A stretch of DNA of 49,989 nucleotides. Source: Alphaproteobacteria bacterium. Its GTDB lineage: Bacteria; Pseudomonadota; Alphaproteobacteria; Acetobacterales; Acetobacteraceae. Within the stretch, counting starts at the first letter, position 1, and each line of letters begins with the position of its first letter. Below, in pieces: positions 33,806-43,090 of this stretch. The stretch is taken from the NCBI GenBank assembly GCA_026400815.1, contig JAPLOI010000052.1:1-49989 (forward strand), in the 5' to 3' direction. The notes under the pieces are model-generated. The model searched no databases. It was not told the DNA's origin and worked only from the letters and a program-made list of their open reading frames with translations. Position numbers and translations under genes: made by a program.

Positions 33806-35007
33806 ACGATTCCCCGGGCCTTCATGTCAGTCAGTTCGGCCTCGCTGTAGCCCAACCCGCGCAACACCTCCACCGTATCCGCCCCGGCATCGGGCGTGGG
33901 CGAACGCACATCCTTCGGATGGCCGACGAGGTTGATGGGCGAGGCCACCACCTCCTTCACGCCCAGCCGCGGATGCGCCACCGGCCGCGCCATCTTCAGG
34001 TGCTTCACCTGCGGATCGGCGAACACCTTGTCGATCGTGTTGATCGGCCCGCACGGAATGCCGGCGCCCTCGAACAGCTCGATCCAGTGCTCCGCCGGCT
34101 TGGTCTGCGTGATCGCGGAGATCGCCGCGTTGATCGCCTTGCGGTCGGCGCTGCGGCCCTTCTGGGTGGACCACTCCGGCTTGGTCTTCCACTCCGGATG
34201 GCCGATCGCCTCCGCGAAGCGGTCCCACAGCCGCCCGGAGCTGGCCGCGATGTTGATGTAGCCATCGGCGGCCGGGAATGCGCCCGTGGGGATGCCCGTC
34301 GGATGGTCATTGCCCGCCTGGCCCGCCACCTCGCCATCGAACAGCCAGCGCGTGGCCTGGAAATCCAGCAGGAACACCTGCGTCTCCAGCAGGGAGGTCG
34401 TCACCCAACGGCCCACCCCGGTCTGCTCGCGTTCGAACAGCGCCATCATGATGCCCATGGAGAGCAGCGTGCCGGCACAGAGATCATCGATCGGAATGCC
34501 CACGCGCATCGGCCCGCGCCCGGGCTCGCCGGTGATGGACATCAGCCCACCCATGCCCTGCGCGATCTGGTCCACGCCGGCCCGCAGCCCATAGGGCCCG
34601 TCCTGCCCGAAGCCGCTGATGCTGCCATAGACGATGCGCGGGTTTACCGCCTTCACCTCGTCGTAGGAGATCTTGAGGCGATGCTTCACCGCCGCGCGCA
34701 TGTTCTCCACCACCACATCGGCGGTGGCGGCCAGCTTCATGAACGCCGCGTGCCCCTCCGGCGATTTCAGGTCCAGCCGGATCGCCTTCTTGTTGCGGTG
34801 CAGGTTCTGGAAATCGAACCCATCCCGGTTGCCGGCGATATCGTCGCCATTGCCGGGCGGCTCGATGCGGATCACGTTCGCCCCCCAATCCGCCAGATGG
34901 CGCACGCAGGTGGGCCCGGCGCGGGCGAGCGTGAGGTCGAGCACGGTAATCCGCGACAGCGGCAGCTTGGTGTCGCTCTGAACCTTGGGGGCGGCGTCGT
35001 CGGGCAT
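33802..35007 (-). CDS. Class III (CaiB/BaiF family) CoA-transferase
   Basis: 401 residues. The sequence ITVLDLTLARAGPTCVRHLADWGANVIRIEPPGNGDD and FDFQNLHRNKKAIRLDLKSPEG are typical N-terminal family III features, and GPYGLRAGVDQIAQGMGG contains the usual Asp region. It moves CoA between a carboxylic acid and an acyl-CoA donor; the substrate is unknown. The start is the second ATG of ATGAAGATG, because GGGAGG lies six bases before it and directly abuts the first. It is translationally coupled to the hydratase downstream. Confidence 0.92.
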   Translation of the reverse strand: MPDDAAPKVQSDTKLPLSRITVLDLTLARAGPTCVRHLADWGANVIRIEPPGNGDDIAGNRDGFDFQNLHRNKKAIRLDLKSPEGHAAFMKLAATADVVVENMRAAVKHRLKISYDEVKAVNPRIVYGSISGFGQDGPYGLRAGVDQIAQGMGGLMSITGEPGRGPMRVGIPIDDLCAGTLLSMGIMMALFEREQTGVGRWVTTSLLETQVFLLDFQATRWLFDGEVAGQAGNDHPTGIPTGAFPAADGYINIAASSGRLWDRFAEAIGHPEWKTKPEWSTQKGRSADRKAINAAISAITQTKPAEHWIELFEGAGIPCGPINTIDKVFADPQVKHLKMARPVAHPRLGVKEVVASPINLVGHPKDVRSPTPDAGADTVEVLRGLGYSEAELTDMKARGIV

Positions 35008-35082
35008 CTTCATCCTCCCGGATTGCTGCGCGATGATCGGCCGGATGGCGCCATCGCTCAAGGGTGATGGTAACGTGCCGCC

Positions 35083-35721
35083 ATGGACGACGCCGATCTC
35101 GCCCTGATCATCGCGCTGGACTGCTCGGCCAGCGTCTCGCTGGAGAGCTTCGGCCGCATGGCCAGCGGCTGCGCGGCCGGGCTGCGCGACGAAGCGGTGA
35201 TCGCCGGCCTGCTCTCAGGCCCGCGCGGCGCCAGCCTCTGCGCCCTGCTGATCTGGTCCGGCCCCACCGCGCAGGAGGTGATGCTGGACTGGACCCGCAT
35301 CGCCAGCCCCGACGCGCTGCACGCCTTCGCGGAGGAAGTGGAGAACGTCCCCCGCACCATCCGCGCCGGCGCCACCGCCGTCGGCGAAGCCCTGCGCGCC
35401 TGCGAAACCCTGATCCTCGCCGCCCCCGCCGGCGCCACACGCGTGGTGATCGACATGGTGGGCGACGGCAAATCCAACCAGGGCATCCTGCCCCACATAC
35501 CGCGCGACCGCCTCGTCGCTGGCGGCGTCACCATCAACGGCCTGTGCGTGCTGCACGAGGAGCCAGACCTGCTGGCGCACTACCAACAGAACGTCATCGG
35601 CGGCCCCGGCGCCTTCGCCATGACCTGCCAGAACTTCGCCGAGTTCGAGGAAGCAATGCGCCAGAAGCTACGGCGGGAGATCATCGCAGCGCTTGAGAAG
35701 AAAGAATCTTCTTTTTTCTGA
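35083..35721 (+). CDS. DUF1194 (von Willebrand A-like) protein
   Basis: 212 residues. IIALDCSASVSLESFGRMASG carries the DxSxS metal-ion motif, and LIWSGPTAQEVMLDW, RTIRAGATAVGEAL and VIDMVGDGKSNQG follow the DUF1194 pattern. Most members have a signal peptide; this one begins MDDADLALIIALDCS, so secretion is unclear. The function is not known. The natural family end is near KLRREIIAAL; the last residues KKESSFF are read from repeat element copy D, whose stem-loop supplies the stop. Confidence 0.82.
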   Translation: MDDADLALIIALDCSASVSLESFGRMASGCAAGLRDEAVIAGLLSGPRGASLCALLIWSGPTAQEVMLDWTRIASPDALHAFAEEVENVPRTIRAGATAVGEALRACETLILAAPAGATRVVIDMVGDGKSNQGILPHIPRDRLVAGGVTINGLCVLHEEPDLLAHYQQNVIGGPGAFAMTCQNFAEFEEAMRQKLRREIIAALEKKESSFF

Positions 35722-35842
35722 AGAAAAAAGAAGCAAAAAAGACTTTATTGACTTGCACGCGTGTCAGATGCCCTAGCACGCGTGCCAGTGATCAAAAGTT
35801 TTTTGGTTCTTTTTTTCAAAAAAGAACCGCTTCCTTGCCTTA
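35700..35842. repeat. Bipartite AT-rich stop-codon element, copy D
   Basis: Left stem-loop 35708-35733 with 12-bp arms CTTCTTTTTTCT/AGAAAAAAGAAG, one T longer than in the other copies. Right stem-loop 35805-35828 (arms GGTTCTTTTTT/AAAAAAGAACC). The variable centre contains CACGCGTG twice as an imperfect inverted repeat (35755-35795). The right end GCTTCCTTGCCTTA holds the TAA stop of the binding-protein gene. It sits between convergent genes. Confidence 0.9.
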
Positions 35843-37426
35843 CGCGCTCCGCTTCACATTCCAGAACACCGGCAGCCCGGTCAGCACCCCTTCCAGGTTG
35901 CTGCGATGGGCACTCTGCGCCCGCACCTGGCCCAGCGGGATATAGGGCACGTCGCGGAACGCCTGCAGTTGCAGCGCCTCGCACACTTTCTGTTGCGCGG
36001 CGAGGTCCGGGGCCAGCAGCCATTCGGCCCGCAGCGCCTCGATCGTGGGGCTGATCGGCCAGCCCATGATGCCCTGGCGCCCGTTGCCGCGCAGGAAGGC
36101 GTGCACCGCCGGGTTGAACTGGTCCACCCCGCCCCAGGAGGTGTGGAACACGCTCCAGCCGCCCTGGTCCACCGGCTCCTGCTTGGTACGGCGCTGCACC
36201 ACGGTGGCCCAGTCCATCGCCTGCGCCTCCACGTTCAGCCCGATGCGCTTGAACAGGTCGAAGGTCACCTCGGCGATCGCCTTGGTGGAAGGGATGTCCT
36301 GCGGCGCCAGCAGCACCACCTTCTCGCCCTTGTAGCCGGCCTCGGCCAGCAGGCGCTTCACGTTCTCCAGGTTGCGCGGGGCATTGAGGTTCTCCATCCC
36401 CGCCTGGGTGTCCATCGGCGTATCGGGGCAGAAATAGCCCACGCCCTCGCGCCACAGCGCCTTGTCCTCACCCTGGATGGCAATCATGTAGTCGCTCTGC
36501 GTCACGGCCTGCACGATGGCGCGGCGGATCGCCGGGTTGTCGAAGGGCGGCTGCAGCTGGTTGAACCGCATCGTGGCGATGGTCCCGGTCGGGATCATGG
36601 TGAACAGCCGCACATTGCGGGAGCGCTGCAGCACCGGCCGCAGATCGGCCGTCGGCCCGCCCCACCAGTCGATCTCGCCCTGGATCAAGCCGTTGGCCAC
36701 CGCGGAAACGTCGGGGATCACCGACCATTCCACCCGGTCGAAATGCACCACCTTGCCACCGGCGGTGCGCTCGGCCACCTCGTTGCGCGGCACATAGCCC
36801 TCGAACTTCTCGTACACCACGCGGCTGCCCGGCACGCGCTCATCCGCCTTGAAGCGGAACGGGCCGGAGCCGACCATCTCCGTGATCTGCCGGGAAGGGT
36901 CCGTCTCCGCCAGCCGCGCCGGCATGATCGGCAGCATGTTCGGCGAATAATGCCCCAGCGCATCCGGCAGCAGCGGGAACGGGTTCTTCAGGCGGAACAC
37001 GATGGTGCGGTCATCCTGCGCCACCAGCTCGTTGGTGGCCGCCATCAGCGCCTGGCCGAAGCTGTCGCGCTTGCCCCAGCGCTGGATGCTGGCCACGCAA
37101 TCGCGGGCGAGCACGCGTTCGCCGTCGTGGAACTTCAGCCCCTCGCGCAGGGTGATCTTCCAGGTCTTGCCGTCATCCTCCATCACATGGCCCTCGGCCA
37201 TCTGCGGGCGGATGCGATACTGGTCGTCCTGCCCATACAGGCTGTCGAACACCATGAACCCGTGGTCACGGGTCTGGTAGCTGGTGGTGATCACCGGGTC
37301 GATCACCGCGAGGTCGGCATCCGGCACGAACTTCAGCACGCGCCGGTTTTGCGCCTGCACGATCTTCGGGGCAGCAAGGGCCGCGCCCGCGGTTGCGAGT
37401 CCGCCGAGAACCTGACGCCGCTTCAT
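35840..37426 (-). CDS. Extracellular solute-binding protein, dipeptide/oligopeptide ABC type (family 5)
   Basis: 528 residues. The N-terminus MKRRQVLGGLATAGAALAA is a twin-arginine-like signal peptide with cleavage near VQAQ, so it is exported to the periplasm. The SBP_bac_5 fold is indicated by YGQDDQYRIRPQMAEGH, WKITLREGLKFHDGERV and GSGPFRFKADE. It binds peptides or related ligands for an ABC importer, but no permease or ATPase gene is in the window. AGGAGG lies eight bases upstream of the ATG. It is divergent (129 bp) from the FAD oxidoreductase and ends in repeat copy D. Confidence 0.92.
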   Translation of the reverse strand: MKRRQVLGGLATAGAALAAPKIVQAQNRRVLKFVPDADLAVIDPVITTSYQTRDHGFMVFDSLYGQDDQYRIRPQMAEGHVMEDDGKTWKITLREGLKFHDGERVLARDCVASIQRWGKRDSFGQALMAATNELVAQDDRTIVFRLKNPFPLLPDALGHYSPNMLPIMPARLAETDPSRQITEMVGSGPFRFKADERVPGSRVVYEKFEGYVPRNEVAERTAGGKVVHFDRVEWSVIPDVSAVANGLIQGEIDWWGGPTADLRPVLQRSRNVRLFTMIPTGTIATMRFNQLQPPFDNPAIRRAIVQAVTQSDYMIAIQGEDKALWREGVGYFCPDTPMDTQAGMENLNAPRNLENVKRLLAEAGYKGEKVVLLAPQDIPSTKAIAEVTFDLFKRIGLNVEAQAMDWATVVQRRTKQEPVDQGGWSVFHTSWGGVDQFNPAVHAFLRGNGRQGIMGWPISPTIEALRAEWLLAPDLAAQQKVCEALQLQAFRDVPYIPLGQVRAQSAHRSNLEGVLTGLPVFWNVKRSA

Positions 37427-37555
37427 CGCCGTGCCTCCTGAAAGGAATGGAAGTCCGGGATGTAGGGCCAACGGCCGGCACGGGGCAACCATGGCGTTGC
37501 CCCCCTTGCAAGCCGCCGCGCGCCGGGCATCTTGGGGGAACGTGGGAGGGTACCT

Positions 37556-38659
37556 ATGGAAGACGTGGACGTTGTGGTGGTCGGTGCGGGCGTGGTGGGC
37601 ATCGCCGTGGCCCGCGCCCTGGCGCTGGCCGGGCGCGAGGTGATCGTGCTGGATGCCGCGGAAGGGATCGGCACCGAGACCTCTTCGCGCAACAGTGAGG
37701 TGATCCACGCCGGCATCTACTACCCCAAGGGCAGCCTGATGGCGCGCTTCTGCGTCGAAGGCCGCCGCATGCTCTACCGCTTCTGCGATGAGCGCGGCGT
37801 GCCCTACAGCAATTGCGGCAAGCTGATCGTCGCCACCAGCGACGCGGAGACGGAGATGCTGGCCGGCATCAAGGCCCGCGCGGAGGCCAACGGGGTGGAG
37901 GGCATGCGCTTCCTCACCGCCGCCGAGGCCGTTGCCATGGAGCCCAACCTCACCTGCACCGGCGCCCTGTTCTCGCCCACCACCGGCGTGCTGGACAGCC
38001 ACGCCTACATGCTGGCCCTGCAGGGCGATGCCGAGCACGCCGGCGCCATGTTCGTCTTCCACTCCCCGGTGGAGGGCGGGCGCGTCACGGAACAGGGCGT
38101 GGAGCTCGCCGTCGGCGGTGCCGACCCGATGCGCCTGCGCGCCCGCCTGGTGATCAACTCCGCCGGCCTGCACGCCTGCCCACTGGCCCGCAAGATCGAG
38201 GGCATGCCACGCCAGCTGATCCCGCAGGAATACTACGCCCGCGGCAACTACTTCACCCTCACCGGCAAGTCCCCGTTCACGCGGCTGATCTACCCGGTTC
38301 CCGTCCCGGGCGGGCTGGGCGTGCACATCACCATCGACCTCGGCGGCCAGGCCCGCTTCGGGCCCGACGTGGAGTGGATCGACCACATCGACTACACGGT
38401 CGATCCCCGCCGCGCCGACAGTTTCTACGATGCCGTGCGCCGCTACTGGCCCGCCCTGAAGGACGGCCAGATCCAGCCGGGCTATTCCGGCATCCGCCCC
38501 AAGATCGTGCCCAAGGGCGCGCCGGCGCAGGATTTCGTGGTGCAGGGCAGCGCCGTGCACGGCATCCCGCACCTGATCAACCTGTTCGGCATCGAATCCC
38601 CTGGCCTCACCTCGGCCATCGCCCTGGCCGACCACGTCGCCGAGATCGCGGCCGCATGA
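37556..38659 (+). CDS. FAD-dependent oxidoreductase, L-2-hydroxyglutarate dehydrogenase-like
   Basis: 367 residues of the DAO/LhgO type. The Rossmann motif [17 protein letters not shown] (residues 7-23) and [20 protein letters not shown] match L-2-hydroxyglutarate dehydrogenase, and [22 protein letters not shown] supports it. It probably oxidises a 2-hydroxy acid and passes electrons to a quinone; the substrate is not certain. GGGAGGG precedes the ATG. The gene ends with an [21 protein letters not shown] flavin-binding tail. Confidence 0.9.
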   Translation: MEDVDVVVVGAGVVGIAVARALALAGREVIVLDAAEGIGTETSSRNSEVIHAGIYYPKGSLMARFCVEGRRMLYRFCDERGVPYSNCGKLIVATSDAETEMLAGIKARAEANGVEGMRFLTAAEAVAMEPNLTCTGALFSPTTGVLDSHAYMLALQGDAEHAGAMFVFHSPVEGGRVTEQGVELAVGGADPMRLRARLVINSAGLHACPLARKIEGMPRQLIPQEYYARGNYFTLTGKSPFTRLIYPVPVPGGLGVHITIDLGGQARFGPDVEWIDHIDYTVDPRRADSFYDAVRRYWPALKDGQIQPGYSGIRPKIVPKGAPAQDFVVQGSAVHGIPHLINLFGIESPGLTSAIALADHVAEIAAA

Positions 38660-38732
38660 CCCGTGGGTTGCGCGGGCCACGTGACGGAATGTATTAACGA
38701 TTCATCTCGCAAGCCCAGCCGGATCGTTTGAT

Positions 38733-38861
38733 ATGAACCGAAATATGCCCCGGATGATCCTGTTCGGGATCTTTTTCGTGATCATCGCCAGCTCGGCAAC
38801 CTTCGGCGCCGTCTGGGTCCTGGGCCACGCCAGCGGCGGGGGCTACGCCTCCCTCGACTGA
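38733..38861 (+). CDS. Small single-span membrane protein
   Basis: 42 residues. The N-terminus MNRNMPRM is basic, followed by a hydrophobic span (about 9-32, ILFGIFFVIIASSATFGAVWV), then GHASGGGYASLD. It lies 73 bp after the FAD oxidoreductase and three bases before the convergent recR stop. Codon use is consistent with neighbours. No strong ribosome site is visible before the ATG. It looks like other short membrane peptides of unknown function, and I cannot name a family. Confidence 0.6.
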   Translation: MNRNMPRMILFGIFFVIIASSATFGAVWVLGHASGGGYASLD

Positions 38862-38865
38862 CCCA

Positions 38866-39459
38866 TCAGGAGGCGCGGCGCGCCCGCAGCGCCGCCGCCA
38901 GCGTCCCGTCATCCAGCACATCCAGCGCGCCGCCCATCGGCACGCCCTGCGCCACCCGCGTCACCGCCACCCCAGTGGGGCGCAGCCGCTCGGTCAGCCA
39001 ATGGCTCGTCGTGGCCCCATCCACCGTGGCGGCCAGCGCCAGGATCACCTCCTGCACCCCGCCCGCCTCCACCCTCGCCAGCAGCGGCGCGATGTTGAGG
39101 TCCTCCGGCCCGATACCGGCCAAAGGGGAGAGCGTTCCGCCCAGCACGTGGTAGGTGCCGCGATGCACATGCGCCCGCTCCAGCGCCCACAGATCCCCCA
39201 CGCTCTCCACCACGCACACCAGGCCACGATCGCGATGCGGGTCGGTGCACACCTGGCAGGGATCGGTGCTGTCCAGATTGCCGCAGGCGGAACACGCCCG
39301 CACCGAGCGCGCCGCATCCTGCATCGCCTGGGCCAGCGGCAGCAGCCGCGTCTCGGGCTCCTGCAACAGCTTCAACGCGGTGCGCCGGGCGCTGCGCGGG
39401 CCGAGGCCAGGCAGGCGGGAGAGCAGCGCAATCAGGCGGTCGATTTCGGGGCCGCCCAT
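38866..39459 (-). CDS. recR: Recombination mediator protein RecR
   Basis: 197 residues. RecR helps load RecA at gaps and forks with RecO/RecF. The helix-hairpin-helix RLPGLGPRSARR at the N-terminus is followed by the zinc motif Cys56-Cys59-Cys68-Cys71 (CSACG...CQVC) and a Toprim domain (VCVVESVGDLWALE). Its start codon sits right beside repeat copy E, which supplies its 5' leader, with GAAGAG about eleven bases before the ATG. It is downstream of ybaB and dnaX in an otherwise conserved order. Confidence 0.95.
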   Translation of the reverse strand: MGGPEIDRLIALLSRLPGLGPRSARRTALKLLQEPETRLLPLAQAMQDAARSVRACSACGNLDSTDPCQVCTDPHRDRGLVCVVESVGDLWALERAHVHRGTYHVLGGTLSPLAGIGPEDLNIAPLLARVEAGGVQEVILALAATVDGATTSHWLTERLRPTGVAVTRVAQGVPMGGALDVLDDGTLAAALRARRAS

Positions 39460-39460
39460 T

Positions 39461-39596
39461 TAGGCAAGACTCTTCTTTTTCTGAAGAAAAAGAAGCAAAA
39501 AGACTTTTGTTCGTTCGCCGGCCACGAAGGCCAAGCGCAAACTCACAAAAGTTTTTTGGTTCTTTTTTTCAAAAAACAACATGCTTCCTTGCCTTA
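39461..39596. repeat. Bipartite AT-rich stop-codon element, copy E
   Basis: Left end TAGGCAAGACTCTTC one base outside the recR ATG; right end CTTCCTTGCCTTA with the ybaB stop TAA (39594-39596). Left stem-loop 39472-39495 (arms CTTCTTTTTCT/AGAAAAAGAAG). Right stem-loop 39558-39580 has one mismatch (CAAC where the others have GAAC). It separates ybaB from recR, both on the minus strand, so the whole element lies between two genes that are normally co-transcribed. Confidence 0.92.
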
Positions 39597-39920
39597 GAAC
39601 GGCAGCTTCATCCCCGGCGGAATCGGCAGCCCCGCCGTCAGCTTCTGCATTTCGTCCTGGCTGTTGGCTTCAACCTTGCGCTTGGCATCGTTATGCGCCG
39701 CCAGCACCAAATCCTGCAGCATCTCGGCATCGCCGCCTTCGCCCACCAGCTTGGGGTCGATCAGGATCGAGCGCATCTCGCCCTTTCCGTTCAGCGTCAC
39801 CTGCACCATGCCGGCGCCGGCCTGGCCCTGGATTTCCAATGCAGACAGCTTGGCCTGCATCTCCTCCATCTTCTGCTGCATCTGGGAGGCCTGCTTGAGC
39901 ATGCCGGCGAGGTTCTTCAT
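39594..39920 (-). CDS. ybaB: YbaB/EbfC family nucleoid-associated protein
   Basis: 108 residues. Small dimeric DNA-binding protein commonly encoded between dnaX and rec[30 protein letters not shown] forms the N-terminal helix, and [19 protein letters not shown] and [19 protein letters not shown] complete the fold. Its ATG overlaps the dnaX stop by four bases. Its stop codon is the right end of repeat copy E. Confidence 0.95.
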   Translation of the reverse strand: MKNLAGMLKQASQMQQKMEEMQAKLSALEIQGQAGAGMVQVTLNGKGEMRSILIDPKLVGEGGDAEMLQDLVLAAHNDAKRKVEANSQDEMQKLTAGLPIPPGMKLPF

Positions 39921-41791
39921 GGCGAGGTGTCCCAGCTATCGAAATCGTCGGAGGCGTTGAACCCGTCCTCGTCGGGCGGGGCGAATTCCAGGTCGTCGGC
40001 CGGCGGCGCGTCCTGCAGCAGGCTCGCGGGCTCGGCCGGCAGGCCATAGGCATCGGTGCGGCTGTCGTGCACCGCCTCGATCTTCGCGCCTGGGAAGGCG
40101 GCCAGGATCGCCTGCACCAGTGGATGCTGCGCGGCGCTCTGGCGCCGTGCCGTATCGGCAGCACTGCCCTGCTTGGCCAGCGTCAGCTCGCCCGCCTGGG
40201 CCGAGAGCGCGATGGTCCAGCGCACGCCGGTCGCCTCGCCCAGCACGGCCGAAAGCCGGGCCGCCAGGTCGCGCGGCGCCTCGGCCTGCGGCCGCAGCTC
40301 GATCACCGGCGGGGCATAGCGCACCAGATGCACGGAATGAACGAGATGGGCATGCAGCGAGGGCTCGCGCTGCTCCGCCACCAGGGCAGCCACCTCGCGG
40401 AAACTCGCCGGCAGGCGCGCCGCCGCGGGCACGGCCATCACGGCCCCACCCCCGCCAGCCATGGCCCGCGCCCCGCCACCACCATTGCCCGAAGGCGCAG
40501 GTGACCCACCGCCAGAGACCGCACCGCCCTCGGTCAGGCGGCGCACCAGATCCCCGGGCGGCGGCAAATCGGCCACGTGGCACAGCCGGATCAGCACCAT
40601 CTCGGCGGCCGCCTTGCGGTCGGGCGAGGTCTCCACCTCCGCCACGCCCTTCAGCAGCATCTGCCAGGCGCGGCCCAGCACCGGGATCGTCAGCGCCTCG
40701 GCCAATGCCACGCCACGGGTGCGCTCGGCTTCGGGAAGATCGTTCGATGTGCGCAGCGCCGGCACCGCCCGCAGGCGCGTCAGCGTATGCACCAGCTCCA
40801 GCAGGTCCTGCAGGATCACGCCGAGGTCCGCCCCGCGCGCATGCGCTCGGTCGGTCAGCTCCAGCGCCGCGGCCGGCTTGCCCGCCATCACCGCCTCGAA
40901 CAGGTCGAACACCGCCTCCCGATCCGCCAGGCCCAGCATGTCGCTCACCTGCCCGCCGGTGATCGTCACGCCGGCCTCGGTCTGCGCAATCGCCTGGTCC
41001 AGCAGCGAAAGCCCGTCGCGCGCCGATCCATCGGCCGCCCGCGCGATCAGCGTCAGCGCCTCCGGCTCGATCCGCACGCCTTCCTTGTCGCAGATGCCGC
41101 CGAAATGCGCCGCAAGCTCGGCCGTGGCGATGCGCCTGAGGTCAAAGCGCTGGCAGCGCGACAGCACCGTCACCGGCACCTTGCGGATCTCGGTGGTGGC
41201 GAACACGAACTTCACATGCGGCGGCGGTTCCTCCAGCGTCTTCAGCAGCGCGTTGAACGCCGGCTTGGACAGCATGTGAACCTCGTCCAGCACGAACACC
41301 TTCGTGCGCGCCTGCATGGGGCGGAAGCGCACCGCCTCGATGATCTCGCGCACATCGTCGATGCCGGTGTTGGAGGCGGCGTCCATCTCCATCACGTCGG
41401 GATGCCGGTCGGCCAGGATGCCGGTGCAGTTGGCGCACACGCCGCAGGGGTCGGCGGTGGGGCCGCCATTGCCATCCGGCCCGATGCAGTTGAGCGCGCG
41501 GGCAATGATGCGCGCCGTGGTGGTCTTGCCCACCCCGCGCACACCCGTGAGCATGAAGGCATGCGCCACCCGGCCCAGCGCGAAGGCGTTGCGCAGCGTG
41601 CGCACCATCGCCTCCTGCCCGATCAGGTCATCGAACACCGTCGGGCGGTATTTGCGCGCCAGCACGCGATAGGCGGGGGTGGCGAGCGCGGGGGCCGGGG
41701 CGGCCACCGGTTCGGCCACGCCGAACAGCCCGGGGCCTGCCGGTTCCGGCGGCGGCAGCTTGTCGTCTTCATCTGAGAACAAGCCCGACAT
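39917..41791 (-). CDS. dnaX: DNA polymerase III subunit tau/gamma
   Basis: 624 residues. Clamp-loader ATPase with Walker [10 protein letters not shown] (83-91), the zinc-binding Cys102, Cys116, Cys119 and Cys122, Walker [11 protein letters not shown], and the sensor [20 protein letters not shown]. An alphaproteobacterial tau-like C-terminus follows a Pro/Gly-rich linker (about 445-470). The ATG at 41791 ([10 protein letters not shown]) is chosen because an upstream extension enters the SRP RNA gene. The tail is acidic ([20 protein letters not shown]). No obvious A-rich slippery site was seen, so gamma may not be made by frameshift. Confidence 0.95.
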   Translation of the reverse strand: MSGLFSDEDDKLPPPEPAGPGLFGVAEPVAAPAPALATPAYRVLARKYRPTVFDDLIGQEAMVRTLRNAFALGRVAHAFMLTGVRGVGKTTTARIIARALNCIGPDGNGGPTADPCGVCANCTGILADRHPDVMEMDAASNTGIDDVREIIEAVRFRPMQARTKVFVLDEVHMLSKPAFNALLKTLEEPPPHVKFVFATTEIRKVPVTVLSRCQRFDLRRIATAELAAHFGGICDKEGVRIEPEALTLIARAADGSARDGLSLLDQAIAQTEAGVTITGGQVSDMLGLADREAVFDLFEAVMAGKPAAALELTDRAHARGADLGVILQDLLELVHTLTRLRAVPALRTSNDLPEAERTRGVALAEALTIPVLGRAWQMLLKGVAEVETSPDRKAAAEMVLIRLCHVADLPPPGDLVRRLTEGGAVSGGGSPAPSGNGGGGARAMAGGGGAVMAVPAAARLPASFREVAALVAEQREPSLHAHLVHSVHLVRYAPPVIELRPQAEAPRDLAARLSAVLGEATGVRWTIALSAQAGELTLAKQGSAADTARRQSAAQHPLVQAILAAFPGAKIEAVHDSRTDAYGLPAEPASLLQDAPPADDLEFAPPDEDGFNASDDFDSWDTSP

Positions 41792-41845
41792 GCGCGGCGC
41801 CGATGATTGCTGCCGAAGGCAGGGGCCCAAGGCGGGGGGAGAGGG

Positions 41846-41946
41846 TGGGAGGCCGAACAAACGACCCGAGCGGAAACTCGTTGCGGCTGCTTCCTTCCGG
41901 ACCTGACCGGGTTGGCGAGGCGCCCGTCCGCCGCCGACCTCCCGCC
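41846..41946 (-). ncRNA. ffs: Signal recognition particle RNA (4.5S, small bacterial type)
   Basis: On the minus strand GGTCAGGTCCGGAAGGAAGC is the invariant SRP Alu-less core, with the GGAA tetraloop. The ends pair: GGCGGGAGG at the 5' end (41946-41938) with CCTCCC at the 3' end (41852-41847). The length of about 100 nt is typical. The ends are estimated from the pairing to within a few bases. It is read toward dnaX, which starts about 55 bases further. Confidence 0.93.
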
Positions 41947-41949
41947 GCA

Positions 41950-41978
41950 GATATCGTGCATCCCCGCCCCGGTGGCAA
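41950..41978 (-). promoter_or_regulatory. Predicted sigma-70-type promoter of the SRP RNA
   Basis: On the minus strand TTGCCA (41978-41973) lies 17 bases upstream of GATATC (41955-41950), with the RNA start expected four to seven bases further, where the SRP stem begins. The spacing and the position relative to the RNA support it. Confidence 0.6.
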
Positions 41979-42004
41979 GGGCGTTGCGTGCCTTGGGCGG
42001 GCCG

Positions 42005-43003
42005 CTAGCCCCCGGTCACGCTCATGTGCCGCGCCACGGCCGGCCGGTCATGCCGGCGATCGATGATGAAGTCGTGCCCCTTCGGCTTGCGCGCGATCGC
42101 GGCCACGATGGCGGCATCCAGCTCCTCATCCGTCGCGCCCGCCCGCAGCACGCGGCGGAAATCGGCGGAGTCGTCCTGGCCCAGGCACATGTACAGCGTG
42201 CCGGTGCAGGTCAGGCGCACGCGGTTGCAGCTCTCGCAGAAATTATGGGTCATCGGCGTGATGAACCCGATGCGCGCCCCGGTCTGCGCCACCGTGTAGT
42301 ACCGGGCGGGCCCACCGGTCTGGTAGTCGGTGTCCTCCAGCGTCCAGGTCTTGCGCAACTTGGCGCGCACCATGGACAGCGGCAGGTACTGGTCGGTGCG
42401 ATCGCCGTCGATATCGCCCATCGGCATGGTCTCGATCAGGCAGAGATCGAACCCGTGCTCGCCGCACCAGGCCACCATCGCGTCCAGCTCGTCCTCGTTG
42501 GTGCCCTTCAGCGCCACCGCGTTGATCTTGATCGCCAGCCCCGCCGCCTTGGCCGCGAAGATGCCGTCCAGCGTCTTCTCGATCTTGCCCCAGCGGGTGA
42601 TGGCGGCGAATTTTTCGGGGTTCAGCGTATCCAGGCTCACATTGATGCGCCGCACGCCGGCCTTCACCAGCCCCTCGGCATGCTTCACCAGCTGGCTGCC
42701 GTTGGTGGTCACGGTCAGTTCCTCCAGCCCGCCATGCCCCTTGGGCCCCAGCCGGGCTCCCAGGCTCTGGAACAGCGTCATCACGTCACGCCGCACCAAC
42801 GGCTCGCCGCCGGTGATGCGGATCTTGGTGGTGCCCAGGCGGATGAACGCGGCGCACAGCCGGTCCAGCTCCTCCAGCGACAGGATCTCCGCCTTCGGCA
42901 GGAAGGTCATGTCCTCGGCCATGCAGTACACGCAGCGAAGGTCGCAGCGATCCGTGACGGAAACCCGCAGATAGGTGATGGGCCGGCCGAAGGGGTCGAT
43001 CAT
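42005..43003 (-). CDS. moaA: GTP 3',8-cyclase MoaA
   Basis: 332 residues. Radical SAM enzyme that starts molybdenum cofactor synthesis. The N-terminal 4Fe-4S site is Cys20, Cys24, Cys27 (CDLRCVYC), [11 protein letters not shown] follows, and the second cluster is [11 protein letters not shown]. The C-terminus ends SVTGG, the Gly-Gly tail needed for activity. ATG 43003 ([20 protein letters not shown]) is chosen over a GTG at 43027 because GAGG lies ten bases upstream and the family begins there. The stop is 27 bases from the SRP promoter. No riboswitch is visible before it. Confidence 0.95.
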   Translation of the reverse strand: MIDPFGRPITYLRVSVTDRCDLRCVYCMAEDMTFLPKAEILSLEELDRLCAAFIRLGTTKIRITGGEPLVRRDVMTLFQSLGARLGPKGHGGLEELTVTTNGSQLVKHAEGLVKAGVRRINVSLDTLNPEKFAAITRWGKIEKTLDGIFAAKAAGLAIKINAVALKGTNEDELDAMVAWCGEHGFDLCLIETMPMGDIDGDRTDQYLPLSMVRAKLRKTWTLEDTDYQTGGPARYYTVAQTGARIGFITPMTHNFCESCNRVRLTCTGTLYMCLGQDDSADFRRVLRAGATDEELDAAIVAAIARKPKGHDFIIDRRHDRPAVARHMSVTGG

Positions 43004-43090
43004 GGCGGAAGCCTCGGGGCTATACACGGCTGGATATAGCGCAGTGTCGTCTCCCCGGGCACCCAGTGCAAGGGCACCCTCGCAGGCCCG

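Noticed and set aside
14331-39580. CRISPR array suggested by repeated motifs
   Set aside because: Copies are thousands of bases apart, in different orientations, with no spacers or cas genes.
39917-41791. Programmed frameshift site in dnaX producing gamma
   Set aside because: No A-rich slippery heptamer with a downstream hairpin was seen at the expected position.
43004-43090. Molybdenum cofactor riboswitch upstream of moaA
   Set aside because: The 87-bp interval is short, and I see no characteristic conserved hairpins. The gene seems to be read on from the DUF3553 gene.
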